NCBI RefSeq assembly: GCF_040451425.1
Contig: NZ_CP144374.1
Location: forward strand, 1,590,501-1,654,500
DNA: 64,000 nt
Source of the DNA: Thermodesulfovibrio sp. 3462-1
GTDB taxonomy: Bacteria > Nitrospirota > Thermodesulfovibrionia > Thermodesulfovibrionales > Thermodesulfovibrionaceae
Reading direction: 5' to 3'
This document shows positions 20,001 through 29,427 of the stretch, in pieces; the stretch's first letter is position 1, and every line of letters starts with the position of its first letter. The notes under the pieces were generated by a model that was not told the DNA's origin, made no database searches, and worked only from the letters and a program-made list of their open reading frames with translations. Made by a program: the position numbers and the translations under genes.

Positions 20001-20579
20001 TTAATGTCTGAGTAATCCGAAAATTCCTATGAGAATAGTTATAAATGTGAAGCCTGCCCCCATAAACCATTGCAAAAATTGAATTCTTTTATCAATTGCC
20101 TCAAAACGCTTATCAATTGCTTCAAAACGCTTCTCAGTTGCTTCATGATAAACTTTCATCTCATTGCGCACTGCCTCAAAACGCTTATCCATTGCCTCAA
20201 ACCGCTTCTCAGTTGCTTCATGATAAGCTTTCATCTCATTGCGCACTGCCTCAAAACGTTTATCCATTGCTTCAAACCGCTTCTCAGTTGCTTCATGATA
20301 AGCTTTCATCTCATTGCGCACTGCCTCAAAACGATTATCGCTCGCTTCACGATATGCTTTCATCTCACTGAGAATTGCCTCAAAGCGTTTCTCACTTGCT
20401 TCAAATCTGGCATTTTCAATTTCTCTTAATGCCTTAAGTTCTTCTTCAACTCGGATTATCCTTTCAATAAGAGAAAATTCTTTTACCCGTTGTTCATTCT
20501 GACGGACAAAGTTTTCAACAATCTCTTTTACAAGGGCTTCCAATTCTTGTTTTGATATTTTTTCTATAACTTCAGGCAT
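20001..20579 (-). CDS. membrane-anchored coiled-coil repeat protein
   Basis: The 192-residue protein is a long heptad-rich coiled coil (about residues 1-165) followed by one hydrophobic segment near the C-terminus (FMGAGFTFITILIGIFGLL). The middle consists of near-identical 25-residue units with the core RFEAVRNEMKAYHEATEKRF. It resembles the broadly distributed coiled-coil/tail-anchor proteins related to DUF1640, whose function is unclear. It follows clpS by about 40 bases but has no evident connection to it. A second coiled-coil gene of similar design lies at 35.9 kb. Confidence 0.75.
   Translation of the reverse strand: MPEVIEKISKQELEALVKEIVENFVRQNEQRVKEFSLIERIIRVEEELKALREIENARFEASEKRFEAILSEMKAYREASDNRFEAVRNEMKAYHEATEKRFEAMDKRFEAVRNEMKAYHEATEKRFEAMDKRFEAVRNEMKVYHEATEKRFEAIDKRFEAIDKRIQFLQWFMGAGFTFITILIGIFGLLRH
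20128..20335. repeat. 75-bp tandem repeats within the coiled-coil gene
   Basis: Units start at 20128, 20203 and 20278 (the last partial), each 75 bases and over 90% identical, keyed by cgcttctcagttgcttcatg. The period is a multiple of three, so copy-number change keeps the frame and would shorten or lengthen the coiled coil. Confidence 0.85.
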
Positions 20580-20598
20580 AACTTAATTATATCACAAT

Positions 20599-21777
20599 TT
20601 ATGTTCTATAGGCAGAGTTTATTCGCACATATTCCTCAGATAAATCTGTTGTAAAAATCTTTGCCTGTCCTTTACCAAGATTCAGATTTATCAAAATCTC
20701 AATCTCACTCTGCTTTAAAGATTCTTTTAAATCTTCTTCTTTAATCGTTGGCATTCCTTTAGCAAAAAGGCATATGTCATTTATATAAATCTCAATTTTT
20801 TCTTCCTTTAAAGAAACTCCAGAGTACCCCGCAGCAGCAATCACTCTACCCCAGTTGGGATCACATCCATAAAAGGCTGTTTTAACCAGAAGGGAATTTG
20901 CCACAGCTCTGGCAACTCTTTTTGCATCCTGAGCTGTCTTAGCTCCTTTAACATTAACTGTTATGAATTTTGTTGCTCCTTCCCCATCCTTCACTATCAT
21001 TTTTGAAAGCTCAATGCACAAATCAGTAAGGGCTCCTTTAAACTGCTTCCATAAAGTGGTTTTTCTTTCAATCTTTATATCAGATTCTCCATTTGCAAGC
21101 ATTAAAACCGTATCATTTGTTGACATGTCTCCGTCAACTGTAATTGAGTTAAAGCTCTGTGCCACAGCATCTCTTAAAGCCTCTTTCATCAAATCCGAAC
21201 TTATCTTTGCATCCGTAAGTATTGCGCACAGCATTGTTGCCATATTCGGAGAGATCATTCCAGCACCCTTACATATTCCAAGAATTGTCAATGCAGTATC
21301 CTCTTTAATTTGCCTGTATGTAAGCTTTGGAAAAGTATCTGTTGTCATTATTGCTTCTGCAACCTGTGCTGGCTGAGCATTGCCAAGACTGCTTACAAGT
21401 TCATCAACTGCTTTAATGATTTTTTCAACAGGTAAAGGCACTCCTATAACTCCTGTTGAAAGCGGTAGAACATGTTCTTTATTGATATTAAGCCTGTCTG
21501 CCAGATAATTAGTTATTTTTAATGCATTGTCTATCCCGTTCTGCCCTGTACAGGCATTTGCATTTCCACTGTTTAAAATCAATGCCTGAGCCTGTCCTGA
21601 GCGTATTCTTCTCATACATATTTTTACTGGCGCTGCTTTAATTTGATTTGTAGTAAAGACTCCTGCAACCTGTGCTGGTTTCTTAGAATAAATTAATGCA
21701 ATATCATACCTGTCTGGGTACTTAATCCCTGCCTTTGCAACAGAATAGAGAAATCCTCTTGGTGAAACAATGTCCAT
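20599..21777 (-). CDS. argJ: bifunctional glutamate N-acetyltransferase/ornithine acetyltransferase
   Basis: ArgJ recycles the acetyl group in cyclic arginine biosynthesis, transferring it from N-acetylornithine to glutamate. The 392-residue precursor contains the self-cleavage site in GAGMISPNMATMLCAI, where the threonine becomes the nucleophile of the beta chain, and the C-terminal block FYGCDPNWGRVIAAAGYSG. Its start overlaps the lysC stop by one base (TAATG). Whether it is mono- or bifunctional cannot be told from sequence alone. Confidence 0.95.
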   Translation of the reverse strand: MDIVSPRGFLYSVAKAGIKYPDRYDIALIYSKKPAQVAGVFTTNQIKAAPVKICMRRIRSGQAQALILNSGNANACTGQNGIDNALKITNYLADRLNINKEHVLPLSTGVIGVPLPVEKIIKAVDELVSSLGNAQPAQVAEAIMTTDTFPKLTYRQIKEDTALTILGICKGAGMISPNMATMLCAILTDAKISSDLMKEALRDAVAQSFNSITVDGDMSTNDTVLMLANGESDIKIERKTTLWKQFKGALTDLCIELSKMIVKDGEGATKFITVNVKGAKTAQDAKRVARAVANSLLVKTAFYGCDPNWGRVIAAAGYSGVSLKEEKIEIYINDICLFAKGMPTIKEEDLKESLKQSEIEILINLNLGKGQAKIFTTDLSEEYVRINSAYRT

Positions 21778-22994
21778 TACTGCTCACCTAACTTAAATGT
21801 ATCATGAAGAACTCTTACAGCAAGCTCAGTATATTTAGCATCAATAAGGCATGAAATCTTTATCTCTGATGTGCTTATTGCCATTATGTTTATTCCATGA
21901 TTGGCAAGGGCTTCAAACATCTGAGCTGCTACTCCCGAATGTGTTCTCATGCCAACGCCTACAATGGAAATTTTCGCTATCCCCTCATTTAAAATAACTC
22001 CCTCAGCTCCAAGTTCTTTTGAAATTTTTTCTGTAAGTTCAAGAGCTTTTTTAGCATCTGTTTTAGGAACAGTAAAAGAAATGTCAGTTGCTTTACCATC
22101 ACTGCTTATGTTCTGAACAATCATGTCAACAACAATATTGGCATCTGCCACTGCTTTAAACAGTTTTGCTGCTATTCCAGGTCTGTCAGGAACTTTAAGA
22201 ATTGTAATCTTTGCCTGATTTTTGTCATGGGCAATGCCTGATACTACAACTTTTTCCATATCTTTATCCTCCTTTGTAACTAATGTTCCTGGATTCCAGT
22301 TAAAGCTTGAACGAACTATTACAGGGACATTGTATTTCATTGCAAACTCCACAGAACGAGTTTGCAAAACCTTTGCTCCCAGTGAAGCAAGTTCAAGCAT
22401 TTCTTCATAAGAAATCTTATCAAGCTTACGGGCATTGGGCACAATATTTGGATCAGCAGTAAATACACCATCAACATCTGTATAAATCTCACATAAATCA
22501 GCATTCAATGCAGCTGCTATGGCAACAGCTGTAAGATCAGAGCCACCTCTACCAAGTGTTGTCACATCCTCTGTTTCTGTAATTCCCTGAAATCCTGCAA
22601 CTACTACAACATAACCATCTTCCAGAGCTTTCAATGCTCTTGTTGCGATAATTTTCTCAATTCTTGCCTTTGTATGTACTGCATCGGTAATGATTCCCAT
22701 TTGCCTTCCAGTAAGAGCAATTGCCTTATGTCCCAGTTCACATAAAGCCATTGCTGTAAGTGCGGCAGTAACTCTTTCTCCAGAGGAAAGAAGCAAATCC
22801 ATCTCCCTTTCTGGTGGGTTTGAACATACCTGATGAGCGAGTCCAATGAGTTTGTCTGTCTCTCCAGCCATTGCAGAAACAACAACCACCACTTTGTTGC
22901 CTTCTTTAACAGTTTTTGAAATCCTTTCTGCAACAGCTTTTATTCTTTCAATGTTTGCAACAGAAGTTCCACCATATTTTTGAACAATAAGCAT
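21777..22994 (-). CDS. lysC: aspartate kinase
   Basis: Aspartate kinase starts the Lys/Thr/Met pathway. The protein (405 residues from the ATG at 22992-22994, preceded by GGAGG) starts [20 protein letters not shown], has the kinase motifs [10 protein letters not shown] and [15 protein letters not shown], and two C-terminal ACT domains ([36 protein letters not shown]) that bind lysine/threonine. This is the alpha/beta type used in many bacteria. A start four codons earlier overlaps the ribosome binding site and is rejected. Confidence 0.96.
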   Translation of the reverse strand: MLIVQKYGGTSVANIERIKAVAERISKTVKEGNKVVVVVSAMAGETDKLIGLAHQVCSNPPEREMDLLLSSGERVTAALTAMALCELGHKAIALTGRQMGIITDAVHTKARIEKIIATRALKALEDGYVVVVAGFQGITETEDVTTLGRGGSDLTAVAIAAALNADLCEIYTDVDGVFTADPNIVPNARKLDKISYEEMLELASLGAKVLQTRSVEFAMKYNVPVIVRSSFNWNPGTLVTKEDKDMEKVVVSGIAHDKNQAKITILKVPDRPGIAAKLFKAVADANIVVDMIVQNISSDGKATDISFTVPKTDAKKALELTEKISKELGAEGVILNEGIAKISIVGVGMRTHSGVAAQMFEALANHGINIMAISTSEIKISCLIDAKYTELAVRVLHDTFKLGEQ

Positions 22995-23027
22995 AGGCGC
23001 CTCCATCTCGGAAATTTGAGTTTTTCT

Positions 23028-23057
23028 ATTATGTAAAAATTCTTCAGTTTTTTACAA
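23028..23057 (-). promoter_or_regulatory. candidate promoter for lysC-argJ
   Basis: On the minus strand TTGTAA (23052-23057) and CATAAT (23028-23033) are separated by 18 bases, about 35 bases ahead of the lysC start. Matches to consensus are 4/6 and 5/6. Plausible but unproven. Confidence 0.4.
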
Positions 23058-23122
23058 TTACTTAGATTTATCCCTCCTGGCTTGAGCTTAATCCAGAAAA
23101 TATTATTGTTCTTCCTTGAGGA

Positions 23123-23335
23123 ATGTCTTCAGATACAGCAGAAATTCTCGAAGTTGCTATCAAAGCAAAGATAACTGTAACTTTCGGATTCCCAAAAAGA
23201 GGACATCTACTTTTTCCCGGAAAAGAATATACAGCTTTTTATTAAAGATGTCGGTAAAAAAGAAAGCCTGAATATTGCCATGCGTGCTACTGTGCTGCTT
23301 TATGAAATTCTTCATCAATGCTCCTTAAAGCCTCT
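23123..23335 (+). pseudogene. short degraded coding fragment, function unknown
   Basis: An ATG at 23123 opens [20 protein letters not shown] and then [17 protein letters not shown], after which a stop appears. Skipping one T of a T5 run near 23240 restores an open frame that continues KDVGKKESLNIAMRATVLLY into the end of the antisense receiver gene. The sustained protein-like composition across the shift suggests a decayed gene fragment. The family is not recognised. Confidence 0.35.
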
Positions 23336-23655
23336 TTAAACTCTTGAAGATAAAAAGGTTTGGTAAGACAGAGAGCATTATATTTGAAAATTTCTTCTTC
23401 AGGGCAGTTCAAGGTAGATAAAATTATCACAGGTTTATGAAAAATTATGCTCTCTATTTCTTTTAGAAGATTCCATTCCTTTATTGTTGTATAATCAGCT
23501 ATAATAAATTTGTAGTCTGAAAATGATTTTACAGTTGATGTAGCAATTTCACCTTCATAGCCGAAGAACCGTAGATACTCCATTAAGACTTCTCTTACAA
23601 GTCGGTTATTTTCAATAATCAGAACTTTTTTCTGACACTGAATTAAAAAAATCAT
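23287..23655 (-). CDS. degenerate response-regulator receiver domain
   Basis: A 122-residue stand-alone CheY-like fold: KVLIIENNRLVREVLMEYLR (beta1-alpha1), FIIADYTT with the likely phosphoacceptor Asp, VIILST (beta4 with Ser/Thr) and LTKPF (conserved Lys-Pro). The acidic pair that normally coordinates magnesium after beta1 is replaced by Glu-Asn-Asn, so phosphorylation may be weak or lost. It has no output domain and no neighbouring kinase. It is convergent with the degraded fragment described next to it. Confidence 0.7.
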   Translation of the reverse strand: MIFLIQCQKKVLIIENNRLVREVLMEYLRFFGYEGEIATSTVKSFSDYKFIIADYTTIKEWNLLKEIESIIFHKPVIILSTLNCPEEEIFKYNALCLTKPFYLQEFKEALRSIDEEFHKAAQ

Positions 23656-23718
23656 TATTGAAAATCATTAAAGAACTGAGCTCAAAATAGTCAGGCTTCC
23701 TATACTTGTTTGTGCATA

Positions 23719-23727
23719 TGGTATGAT
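23719..23727 (+). promoter_or_regulatory. extended -10 element upstream of rplI
   Basis: TGGTATGAT is a TGnTATnAT-type extended -10 located about 35 bases before the rplI ATG; no good -35 is seen at the matching distance, which is tolerated for extended -10 promoters. It probably serves the rplI-dnaB operon. Confidence 0.4.
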
Positions 23728-23762
23728 ATATTTAAGTGAAAAATTTTTGTGGGGAGGCAGTA

Positions 23763-24206
23763 ATGAAGGTAATTCTCAAAGAAGATGTTCATGGATTGGG
23801 TAAAGCAGGACAGATTATCAATGTAAAAGATGGATATGCAAGAAACTATCTTCTGCCAAGAGGACTTGCATTAATTGCTGATGAGAAAAACTTAAAAGCC
23901 CTTGAGTATCAAAAGAAAAAATTTGAAGAAGAAGCAAAGAAAAAGCGTCAGGATGCAGAATCAGTTGCAGAAAGACTCAGTGTTCTTGAACTTATAATTA
24001 AAGCAAGGGCTGGAGAAGACCAGAAACTTTTTGGTTCCATTACAGCAAAAGATGTAGCAGAAGCTTTACAAAATCAAGGTTTTTCCATTGACAAAAGACA
24101 GATCAACATCTTAGAGCCCATAAAAAGATTGGGAGAGCATGAAGTAGAGGTTAAACTCCATTCAAATGTCAGTGCAAAATTAAAGATTAATGTTGTAGGA
24201 GAATAA
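23763..24206 (+). CDS. rplI: 50S ribosomal protein L9
   Basis: L9 bridges ribosomes on polysomes and restrains frameshifting. The 147-residue protein starts [20 protein letters not shown] and has the long connecting helix and C-terminal domain ([18 protein letters not shown]). The ATG at 23763 has a GGGGAGGC ribosome binding site; an in-frame start nine codons earlier is unlikely. It overlaps dnaB by one base. Confidence 0.96.
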   Translation: MKVILKEDVHGLGKAGQIINVKDGYARNYLLPRGLALIADEKNLKALEYQKKKFEEEAKKKRQDAESVAERLSVLELIIKARAGEDQKLFGSITAKDVAEALQNQGFSIDKRQINILEPIKRLGEHEVEVKLHSNVSAKLKINVVGE

Positions 24207-25588
24207 TGGCTTATTTAAAGGAAATAGATGCTACTGCCCTCAGACTACCACCTCAGAGTCTTGAGGCTGAACAGGCTGTGCTGGGAGCAATAATTCTTGA
24301 AGGAGAATCAATAACTAAAGTAATTGAAATACTTTCACCAGAAGATTTCTACAGCGAAAGACACAGAAAAATTTATCAGGCAATGCTTGAACTTTTTGAT
24401 AAAAATGAGCCAATTGACCTCATCACTCTTACAGAACATTTAAAGGACAAGGGTGAGCTTGAAGAGGCTGGTGGAGTTGGCTATTTAGGAAATCTTACCA
24501 CAGTAGTTCCTACAGCAGCAAATATAAAATATCATGCCAGAGTTGTCAGACAAAAGGCTTTATTGAGGGCACTTATTCGTGCCTGCACAGAGATTGTTAC
24601 AAAGGTTTATGAAGAGCCTGAGGATGCTGAGGAAATGATTGATTATGCTGAAAGATTAATCTTTGAAATTTCAGAAAAACGAACAAATACAAGCTTTTAT
24701 CATATGAAAGATGTTGTGAAACATACTTTCAAGATAATAGAGAGCATGTATGAGAAAAAGGCAGTAATAACAGGTATTCCTTCAGGTTTCAAGGACCTTG
24801 ACGAGTTAACCTCAGGTTTTCAGCCAGGGGATTTGATAATTATTGGTGGCAGACCAGGAATGGGAAAAACAGCTTTTTCATTGAACATTGCCCAGCATGT
24901 GGGAGTAGAACTTGGGCAGCCTGTCGCCTTTTTCAGCCTTGAGATGTCAAAAGAGCAGATTGCGATGAGACTTCTCAGTAGCATTGCAATGGTAAATTCC
25001 ACAAGCTTGAGGAAAGGATTTATCAGTAAAAAAGACTGGGAAAGGATTACTGATGCTGCTGTAAGACTCAGTGAAGCTCCAATTTACATAGATGATTCTT
25101 CTCAGATGAGCGTTCTTGAGATAAGGGCAAAAGCAAGAAGGCTCAAAATGGAAAAAGGTAGCCTTGGATTGGTTATCATAGACTATCTTCAGCTTATGCG
25201 AAGTAGAAACTCATATGATGTAAGAGAGCAGGAAATAGCTGATATATCCCGTTCACTTAAAGCTATGGCAAAGGAGTTAAAAGTTCCTGTCATTGCACTC
25301 TCTCAGCTTAACCGTTCAGTGGAAAAAACTTCTGATAGAAGACCTACTCTGGCAAATTTAAGAGAATCAGGTGCAATTGAACAGGATGCAGATGTAATAA
25401 TTTTCCTTTACAGGGATGAGGTATACAACAGGAAAAACACTGCCAACAAAGGGAAAGCTGAAATAATAGTAGCAAAGCAGAGAAATGGTCCTACTGACAC
25501 TGTGTATCTTACTTTTCTGGATGATTATACAAGATTCCTTGATTATACAGACATGTACACAGGCACAGAAATACAAGAGGAAGTGTAA
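24206..25588 (+). CDS. dnaB: replicative DNA helicase DnaB
   Basis: DnaB is the hexameric helicase at the replication fork. The 460-residue protein has the N-terminal DnaG-interacting domain (LPPQSLEAEQAVLGAIILEG), and the RecA-like core with Walker A GGRPGMGKTAF, Walker B LVIIDYLQLM and the arginine-finger region VIIFLYRDEVY. No intein is present. The rplI-dnaB pairing is common in bacteria; translation is coupled through a TAATG overlap. Confidence 0.96.
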   Translation: MAYLKEIDATALRLPPQSLEAEQAVLGAIILEGESITKVIEILSPEDFYSERHRKIYQAMLELFDKNEPIDLITLTEHLKDKGELEEAGGVGYLGNLTTVVPTAANIKYHARVVRQKALLRALIRACTEIVTKVYEEPEDAEEMIDYAERLIFEISEKRTNTSFYHMKDVVKHTFKIIESMYEKKAVITGIPSGFKDLDELTSGFQPGDLIIIGGRPGMGKTAFSLNIAQHVGVELGQPVAFFSLEMSKEQIAMRLLSSIAMVNSTSLRKGFISKKDWERITDAAVRLSEAPIYIDDSSQMSVLEIRAKARRLKMEKGSLGLVIIDYLQLMRSRNSYDVREQEIADISRSLKAMAKELKVPVIALSQLNRSVEKTSDRRPTLANLRESGAIEQDADVIIFLYRDEVYNRKNTANKGKAEIIVAKQRNGPTDTVYLTFLDDYTRFLDYTDMYTGTEIQEEV

Positions 25589-25589
25589 A

Positions 25590-26396
25590 ATGCTCAGAAG
25601 AAAGCCAGCAGTTGCAGGGTATTTTTATCCATCAAATCCTAAAGAACTTTTATATGAAATGGAAGAATACATGCCCTCACAGGCAAAAGTAAATGCTCGT
25701 GGTGCCATATGTCCTCATGCAGGATATGTTTATTCAGGTCATGTAGCAGGTTCAGTATACTCAAGAATTTCTCCTCGGGAAACCTTTATTCTTCTTGGAC
25801 CAAATCATACTGGTTATGGAGCAGAGATTTCTTTGATGACCGAGGGGCAATGGGATATTCCTCTTGGAAGTTTAAAAATAAATGAAGAACTTGCAAAAAA
25901 AATCATGGAAAAATCTTCTGCTACAGAAGACACGGAGGCTCATCTTTATGAACACTCTCTGGAAGTGCAGCTTCCTTTTATTTATAAACTCAATCCTCAG
26001 GCTCAGATTGTGCCGATAACATTAAAAATGCTTTCACTTAAAGACTGTCTCAGTTTAGCACAGGGCATTGCTAAAGCAGTGGAAGAACTCACTCTTAAAG
26101 ATAAAGTTATTGTTATTGCAAGCACAGATATGAGCCATTATTTACCAGATGATCTTGCAAGAAAGGTTGATGCTCTGGTAATTGAAAAAATTAAAGCCTT
26201 TGATCCAGAGGGAGTTTACAACACTGTATTAGAGCATGGAATATCAATGTGTGGAGTAATTCCCACCACAGTAATGCTTCAGGCAACAAAACTTCTTGGT
26301 GCAAAGGAAGTTCAAATTATTAAATATGCAACCTCTGCTGAAGTTAGCAGAGACTATGATAAAGTTGTAGGATATCTCGGTGCAATTGTCATCTAA
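25590..26396 (+). CDS. amrB: MEMO-family protein (AmmeMemoRadiSam system protein B)
   Basis: The 268-residue protein starts RRKPAVAGYFYPSNPKELLY and contains the family's histidine and aspartate positions (CPHAGYVYSGHVAGSVYSRI; GPNHTGYG; ASTDMSHYLPDD; CGVIPTTVM). MEMO proteins resemble class III extradiol dioxygenases and in bacteria are usually encoded beside AMMECR1 and a radical SAM enzyme; those partners are not adjacent here. The ATG used lies two bases after the dnaB stop. Function is not established. Confidence 0.85.
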   Translation: MLRRKPAVAGYFYPSNPKELLYEMEEYMPSQAKVNARGAICPHAGYVYSGHVAGSVYSRISPRETFILLGPNHTGYGAEISLMTEGQWDIPLGSLKINEELAKKIMEKSSATEDTEAHLYEHSLEVQLPFIYKLNPQAQIVPITLKMLSLKDCLSLAQGIAKAVEELTLKDKVIVIASTDMSHYLPDDLARKVDALVIEKIKAFDPEGVYNTVLEHGISMCGVIPTTVMLQATKLLGAKEVQIIKYATSAEVSRDYDKVVGYLGAIVI

Positions 26397-26988
26397 GCTG
26401 CCTCTGACAGGTGTGATACTTGCTGGTGGAAAATCTTCACGAATGAAAATTAATAAATGTTTACTCTCTTTTAATAACCGCAGGCTTATTGAAATTCTTC
26501 TCATAAACTTAAAAGAAATATTTGAAGATCTTTTCATCGTTACAAACTTTCCTGAAGCATATTTTTATACTGGAGTACCTCTCATTGGAGATATTTATCC
26601 TTTTAAAGGACCAATGGCAGGAATTCATGTTGCATTGAAAAACTCAAAATACGATGTCTTTGCCTTTGCCTGCGATATGCCTTTTGTTAAAAAAGAAATC
26701 ATCTATTTTCTTGGTGGAAAACATATTTCTCAAAAAAACAACATAACTGTTGGCTGTTATAATGAAAAAATTTATCCTTTACCAGGGATTTATTCAAAAG
26801 AGATGCTGAATGAATTAGAAAATTTACTTAAAGAAGACAAGCTCAGCATGATTAGACTTATTAAAGATGTGCATGCTCAGACAGTTGATGTTGCAAATTT
26901 AGATGAAGAAGGGTTATCTTTTATTAATGTAAACACAGAAGAAGATTTAAAATTTCTTGAAAAAGGAGGCAAAAAATGTTTGGATTAG
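26380..26988 (+). CDS. mobA: molybdenum cofactor guanylyltransferase
   Basis: MobA attaches GMP to molybdopterin to form the bis-MGD cofactor. The 202-residue protein has the nucleotide-binding signature [27 protein letters not shown] and [10 protein letters not shown] (metal-binding Asp). The GTG start at 26380 lies inside the preceding gene, a 17-base overlap; a TTG two codons later is an alternative. A need for bis-MGD fits formate dehydrogenase or nitrate/polysulfide reductase type enzymes elsewhere. Confidence 0.9.
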   Translation: MQLSSKLPLTGVILAGGKSSRMKINKCLLSFNNRRLIEILLINLKEIFEDLFIVTNFPEAYFYTGVPLIGDIYPFKGPMAGIHVALKNSKYDVFAFACDMPFVKKEIIYFLGGKHISQKNNITVGCYNEKIYPLPGIYSKEMLNELENLLKEDKLSMIRLIKDVHAQTVDVANLDEEGLSFINVNTEEDLKFLEKGGKKCLD

Positions 26989-27158
26989 GAACACAGGAAT
27001 TAATGCTTATTCTCATAATAGTGGTTATTCTTTTCGGAGCAACAAGACTACCACAGATTGGCAAAGGAATTGGAGAGGCTATAAGGAACTTTAAAAAAGC
27101 AACCTCTGAAAAGGACGAGATTGATGTAACTCCAAAAAAGGATGAAGAGAAAAAATAA
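26976..27158 (+). CDS. tatA: twin-arginine translocase subunit TatA/E
   Basis: A 60-residue protein with the TatA architecture: short periplasmic N-terminus ([12 protein letters not shown]), one transmembrane helix, the FG hinge ([13 protein letters not shown]), an amphipathic helix ([13 protein letters not shown]) and a charged tail. It overlaps mobA by 13 bases and has an AAGGAGG ribosome binding site. Tat exports folded, often molybdenum-containing enzymes, so its position after mobA is meaningful. Confidence 0.93.
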   Translation: MFGLGTQELMLILIIVVILFGATRLPQIGKGIGEAIRNFKKATSEKDEIDVTPKKDEEKK

Positions 27159-27160
27159 AT

Positions 27161-28255
27161 GTGAGACTTCTTGAAGCAGAGATAGATTTAAAAGCATTAA
27201 TTCACAACTTTCATACAGTTAAAGCTATTGTCAAGCCAATTAATCCATCCTGCAGGATAATAGCAATTGTAAAAGCAGATGCCTATGGACATGGAGCAGT
27301 AGAGGTTACCCGTGCTCTTGAAAAAAAATGCTTTGCCTTTGGAGTGGCTTTTTTTGAAGAAGCTGCCATATTACGAGAAGCAGGAATAAAATCAAAAATT
27401 ATTGTTCTCTTTGACAGAGAAGTGGAAGGTATATTTAAATACAATCTTACTCCAGTGGTCTTTGATTTTAAACAGGCTCAGCTGCTTTCAAAACAGGCTC
27501 ACAAAAAAGCAGTTAATCTCTCTGTTCATGTTAAAGTTGAGACAGGTATGGGAAGACTTGGAATTTATAATGCACCATGCGAAACAATTAAAAAAATTGC
27601 TCAATTACCAAATATAAAAATTGAAGGTGTCATGAGTCATCTTTCAGAGGCAGAAAACAAAGAATGGACAACAGAACAGATAAGAAAATTTAAAGAGATT
27701 CAAAGATGCATTGTTAATCTTGGAATTAGCCCTGTTTTCCACATTGCAAACTCTCAAGGAATCAAATATCCTGAGGCTTTATTTGATGCAGTAAGGCCAG
27801 GACTCATGCTTTATGGATACGGTCAAAACTTTGAAAAAGAATTAAAACCATGCATGAAAGTTAAAACAAAAATTATTGACATAAGAAGGCTTCCGAAGGG
27901 TTCACCAATAAGTTATGGAAGAACTTTTATAACCAAAAAAAATAGCGTTATTGGAGTTATTCCAGTGGGATATGCTGATGGATATTTCAGAAAATTAACT
28001 AATAGAGCAAAGGTTATTGTCAGAGGGAAAAAAGTGCCAGTTGTGGGCACAGTTTGCATGGACCTTACAATGATAGACCTTACAGATATCCGAGAGGTAA
28101 AAGTGGATGATGAGGTGATTTTGCTCGGAGACTTAGGAAATGAAAAAATTACAGCTCAGGATATAGCAGAATGGGCAGAGACAATACCATATGAAGTGTT
28201 AACTTCCTTAGGAAGCCATGCAAAAAGAAAATATATTAGGGAGGAAGTATGTTAG
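27161..28255 (+). CDS. alr: alanine racemase
   Basis: Alr makes D-alanine for peptidoglycan using PLP. The 364-residue protein has the PLP-lysine motif AIVKADAYGHGAVEV near residue 40, the barrel strand VKVETGMGRLG and the C-terminal block VGTVCMDLTMIDLTD containing the family's catalytic-site region. The start codon is GTG, two bases after tatA. It overlaps the next gene by seven bases. Confidence 0.95.
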   Translation: MRLLEAEIDLKALIHNFHTVKAIVKPINPSCRIIAIVKADAYGHGAVEVTRALEKKCFAFGVAFFEEAAILREAGIKSKIIVLFDREVEGIFKYNLTPVVFDFKQAQLLSKQAHKKAVNLSVHVKVETGMGRLGIYNAPCETIKKIAQLPNIKIEGVMSHLSEAENKEWTTEQIRKFKEIQRCIVNLGISPVFHIANSQGIKYPEALFDAVRPGLMLYGYGQNFEKELKPCMKVKTKIIDIRRLPKGSPISYGRTFITKKNSVIGVIPVGYADGYFRKLTNRAKVIVRGKKVPVVGTVCMDLTMIDLTDIREVKVDDEVILLGDLGNEKITAQDIAEWAETIPYEVLTSLGSHAKRKYIREEVC

Positions 28256-29427
28256 CAGAGAGAACAAAAAAAATTAAACCTTCAGCAACTCTTGCTGTTG
28301 ACAGCCGAGCCAAGGAATTAAAAGCAAAGGGAATGGATGTTATAAATTTTGGAGTTGGAGAGCCAGATTTTGACACACCTGAACATATTAAGGAAGCTGC
28401 AATAAAGGCAATCAAAGATGGTTTTACAAAGTATACTCCTGTTGGCGGGATTGATGAGCTTAAAGAGGCAATAATTGAAAAACTTGAGCGAGACAATGGA
28501 TTAAAGTATGAAAAAGCAAATATTTTAGTGTCCTGTGGAGCAAAGCATTCTTTGTATAACATTGCTCAGGCATTATTTGGTCCAGGGGATGAAGTAATAA
28601 TTCCAGCTCCATACTGGGTTTCTTATCCTGATCAGGTTCTTCTCAATGATGCAAAACCAGTGATTGTTGAAACAACTGAAGACAATGATTTTATGCTTTC
28701 TGTAGAGATTTTAAAAGAAAATATTACTTCCAGAACAAAGGCAATTATTCTTAACTCACCATCAAATCCTACTGGTTTCATTTACACAAAAAAAGCACTG
28801 GAAGAGATCGCAGAAATTGCTTTAAAACACAACCTTTACATTATTTCTGACGAGATATATGAAAAATTGATTTATGATGGCGGAAAACACATAAGTATTG
28901 CATCTTTAAGTGAAGAAGTTAAAAATAAAACCATCGTTGTAAATGGATTGAGTAAATCCCATGCAATGACTGGCTGGAGAATTGGATATGCAGCAGGACC
29001 AGAAGAGATTATAAAAACCATGACAAAAATACAGAGTCAGTCCACATCAAATCCAACCTCCATTGCCCAGAAAGCAGCAGTTGCAGCATTGAGAGGACCT
29101 CAGAATTGTGTGGCTGAGATGCGTCAGGAGTTTGAAAAAAGAAGAGACCATCTTGTGAAAGAGTTAAACAGCATTCCAGGCATTTCCTGCAAAATGCCAA
29201 AAGGTGCCTTTTATGCTTTTCCGAATATAGAAAAAATTCTTGGAAAAAACGGAATAAATTCATCAATGGATTTAAGCATCTATCTACTTGAAAAAGCCCT
29301 TGTAGCAGTTGTGCCAGGTTCTGCCTTTGGTGCTGAAGGATATATAAGAATATCCTATGCAACGAGCATGGAAAATCTGTCAAAAGGCATTAATAGAATA
29401 CGCAAAGCATTGGAAGAACTTAGATGA
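28249..29427 (+). CDS. class I aminotransferase, probable aspartate aminotransferase
   Basis: The 392-residue PLP enzyme shows INFGVGEPDFDTPEHIKEAA, SNPTGFIY, SDEIYEKLIYDG and the PLP lysine in VNGLSKSHAMTGWRIGYAAG. It belongs to the Ib-type aspartate/prephenate aminotransferases common in thermophiles and anaerobes; the Arg of the C-terminal domain (YIRISYATSMENL) binds the substrate carboxylate. Substrate choice between aspartate and prephenate cannot be settled. It overlaps era by four bases. Confidence 0.9.
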   Translation: MLAERTKKIKPSATLAVDSRAKELKAKGMDVINFGVGEPDFDTPEHIKEAAIKAIKDGFTKYTPVGGIDELKEAIIEKLERDNGLKYEKANILVSCGAKHSLYNIAQALFGPGDEVIIPAPYWVSYPDQVLLNDAKPVIVETTEDNDFMLSVEILKENITSRTKAIILNSPSNPTGFIYTKKALEEIAEIALKHNLYIISDEIYEKLIYDGGKHISIASLSEEVKNKTIVVNGLSKSHAMTGWRIGYAAGPEEIIKTMTKIQSQSTSNPTSIAQKAAVAALRGPQNCVAEMRQEFEKRRDHLVKELNSIPGISCKMPKGAFYAFPNIEKILGKNGINSSMDLSIYLLEKALVAVVPGSAFGAEGYIRISYATSMENLSKGINRIRKALEELR

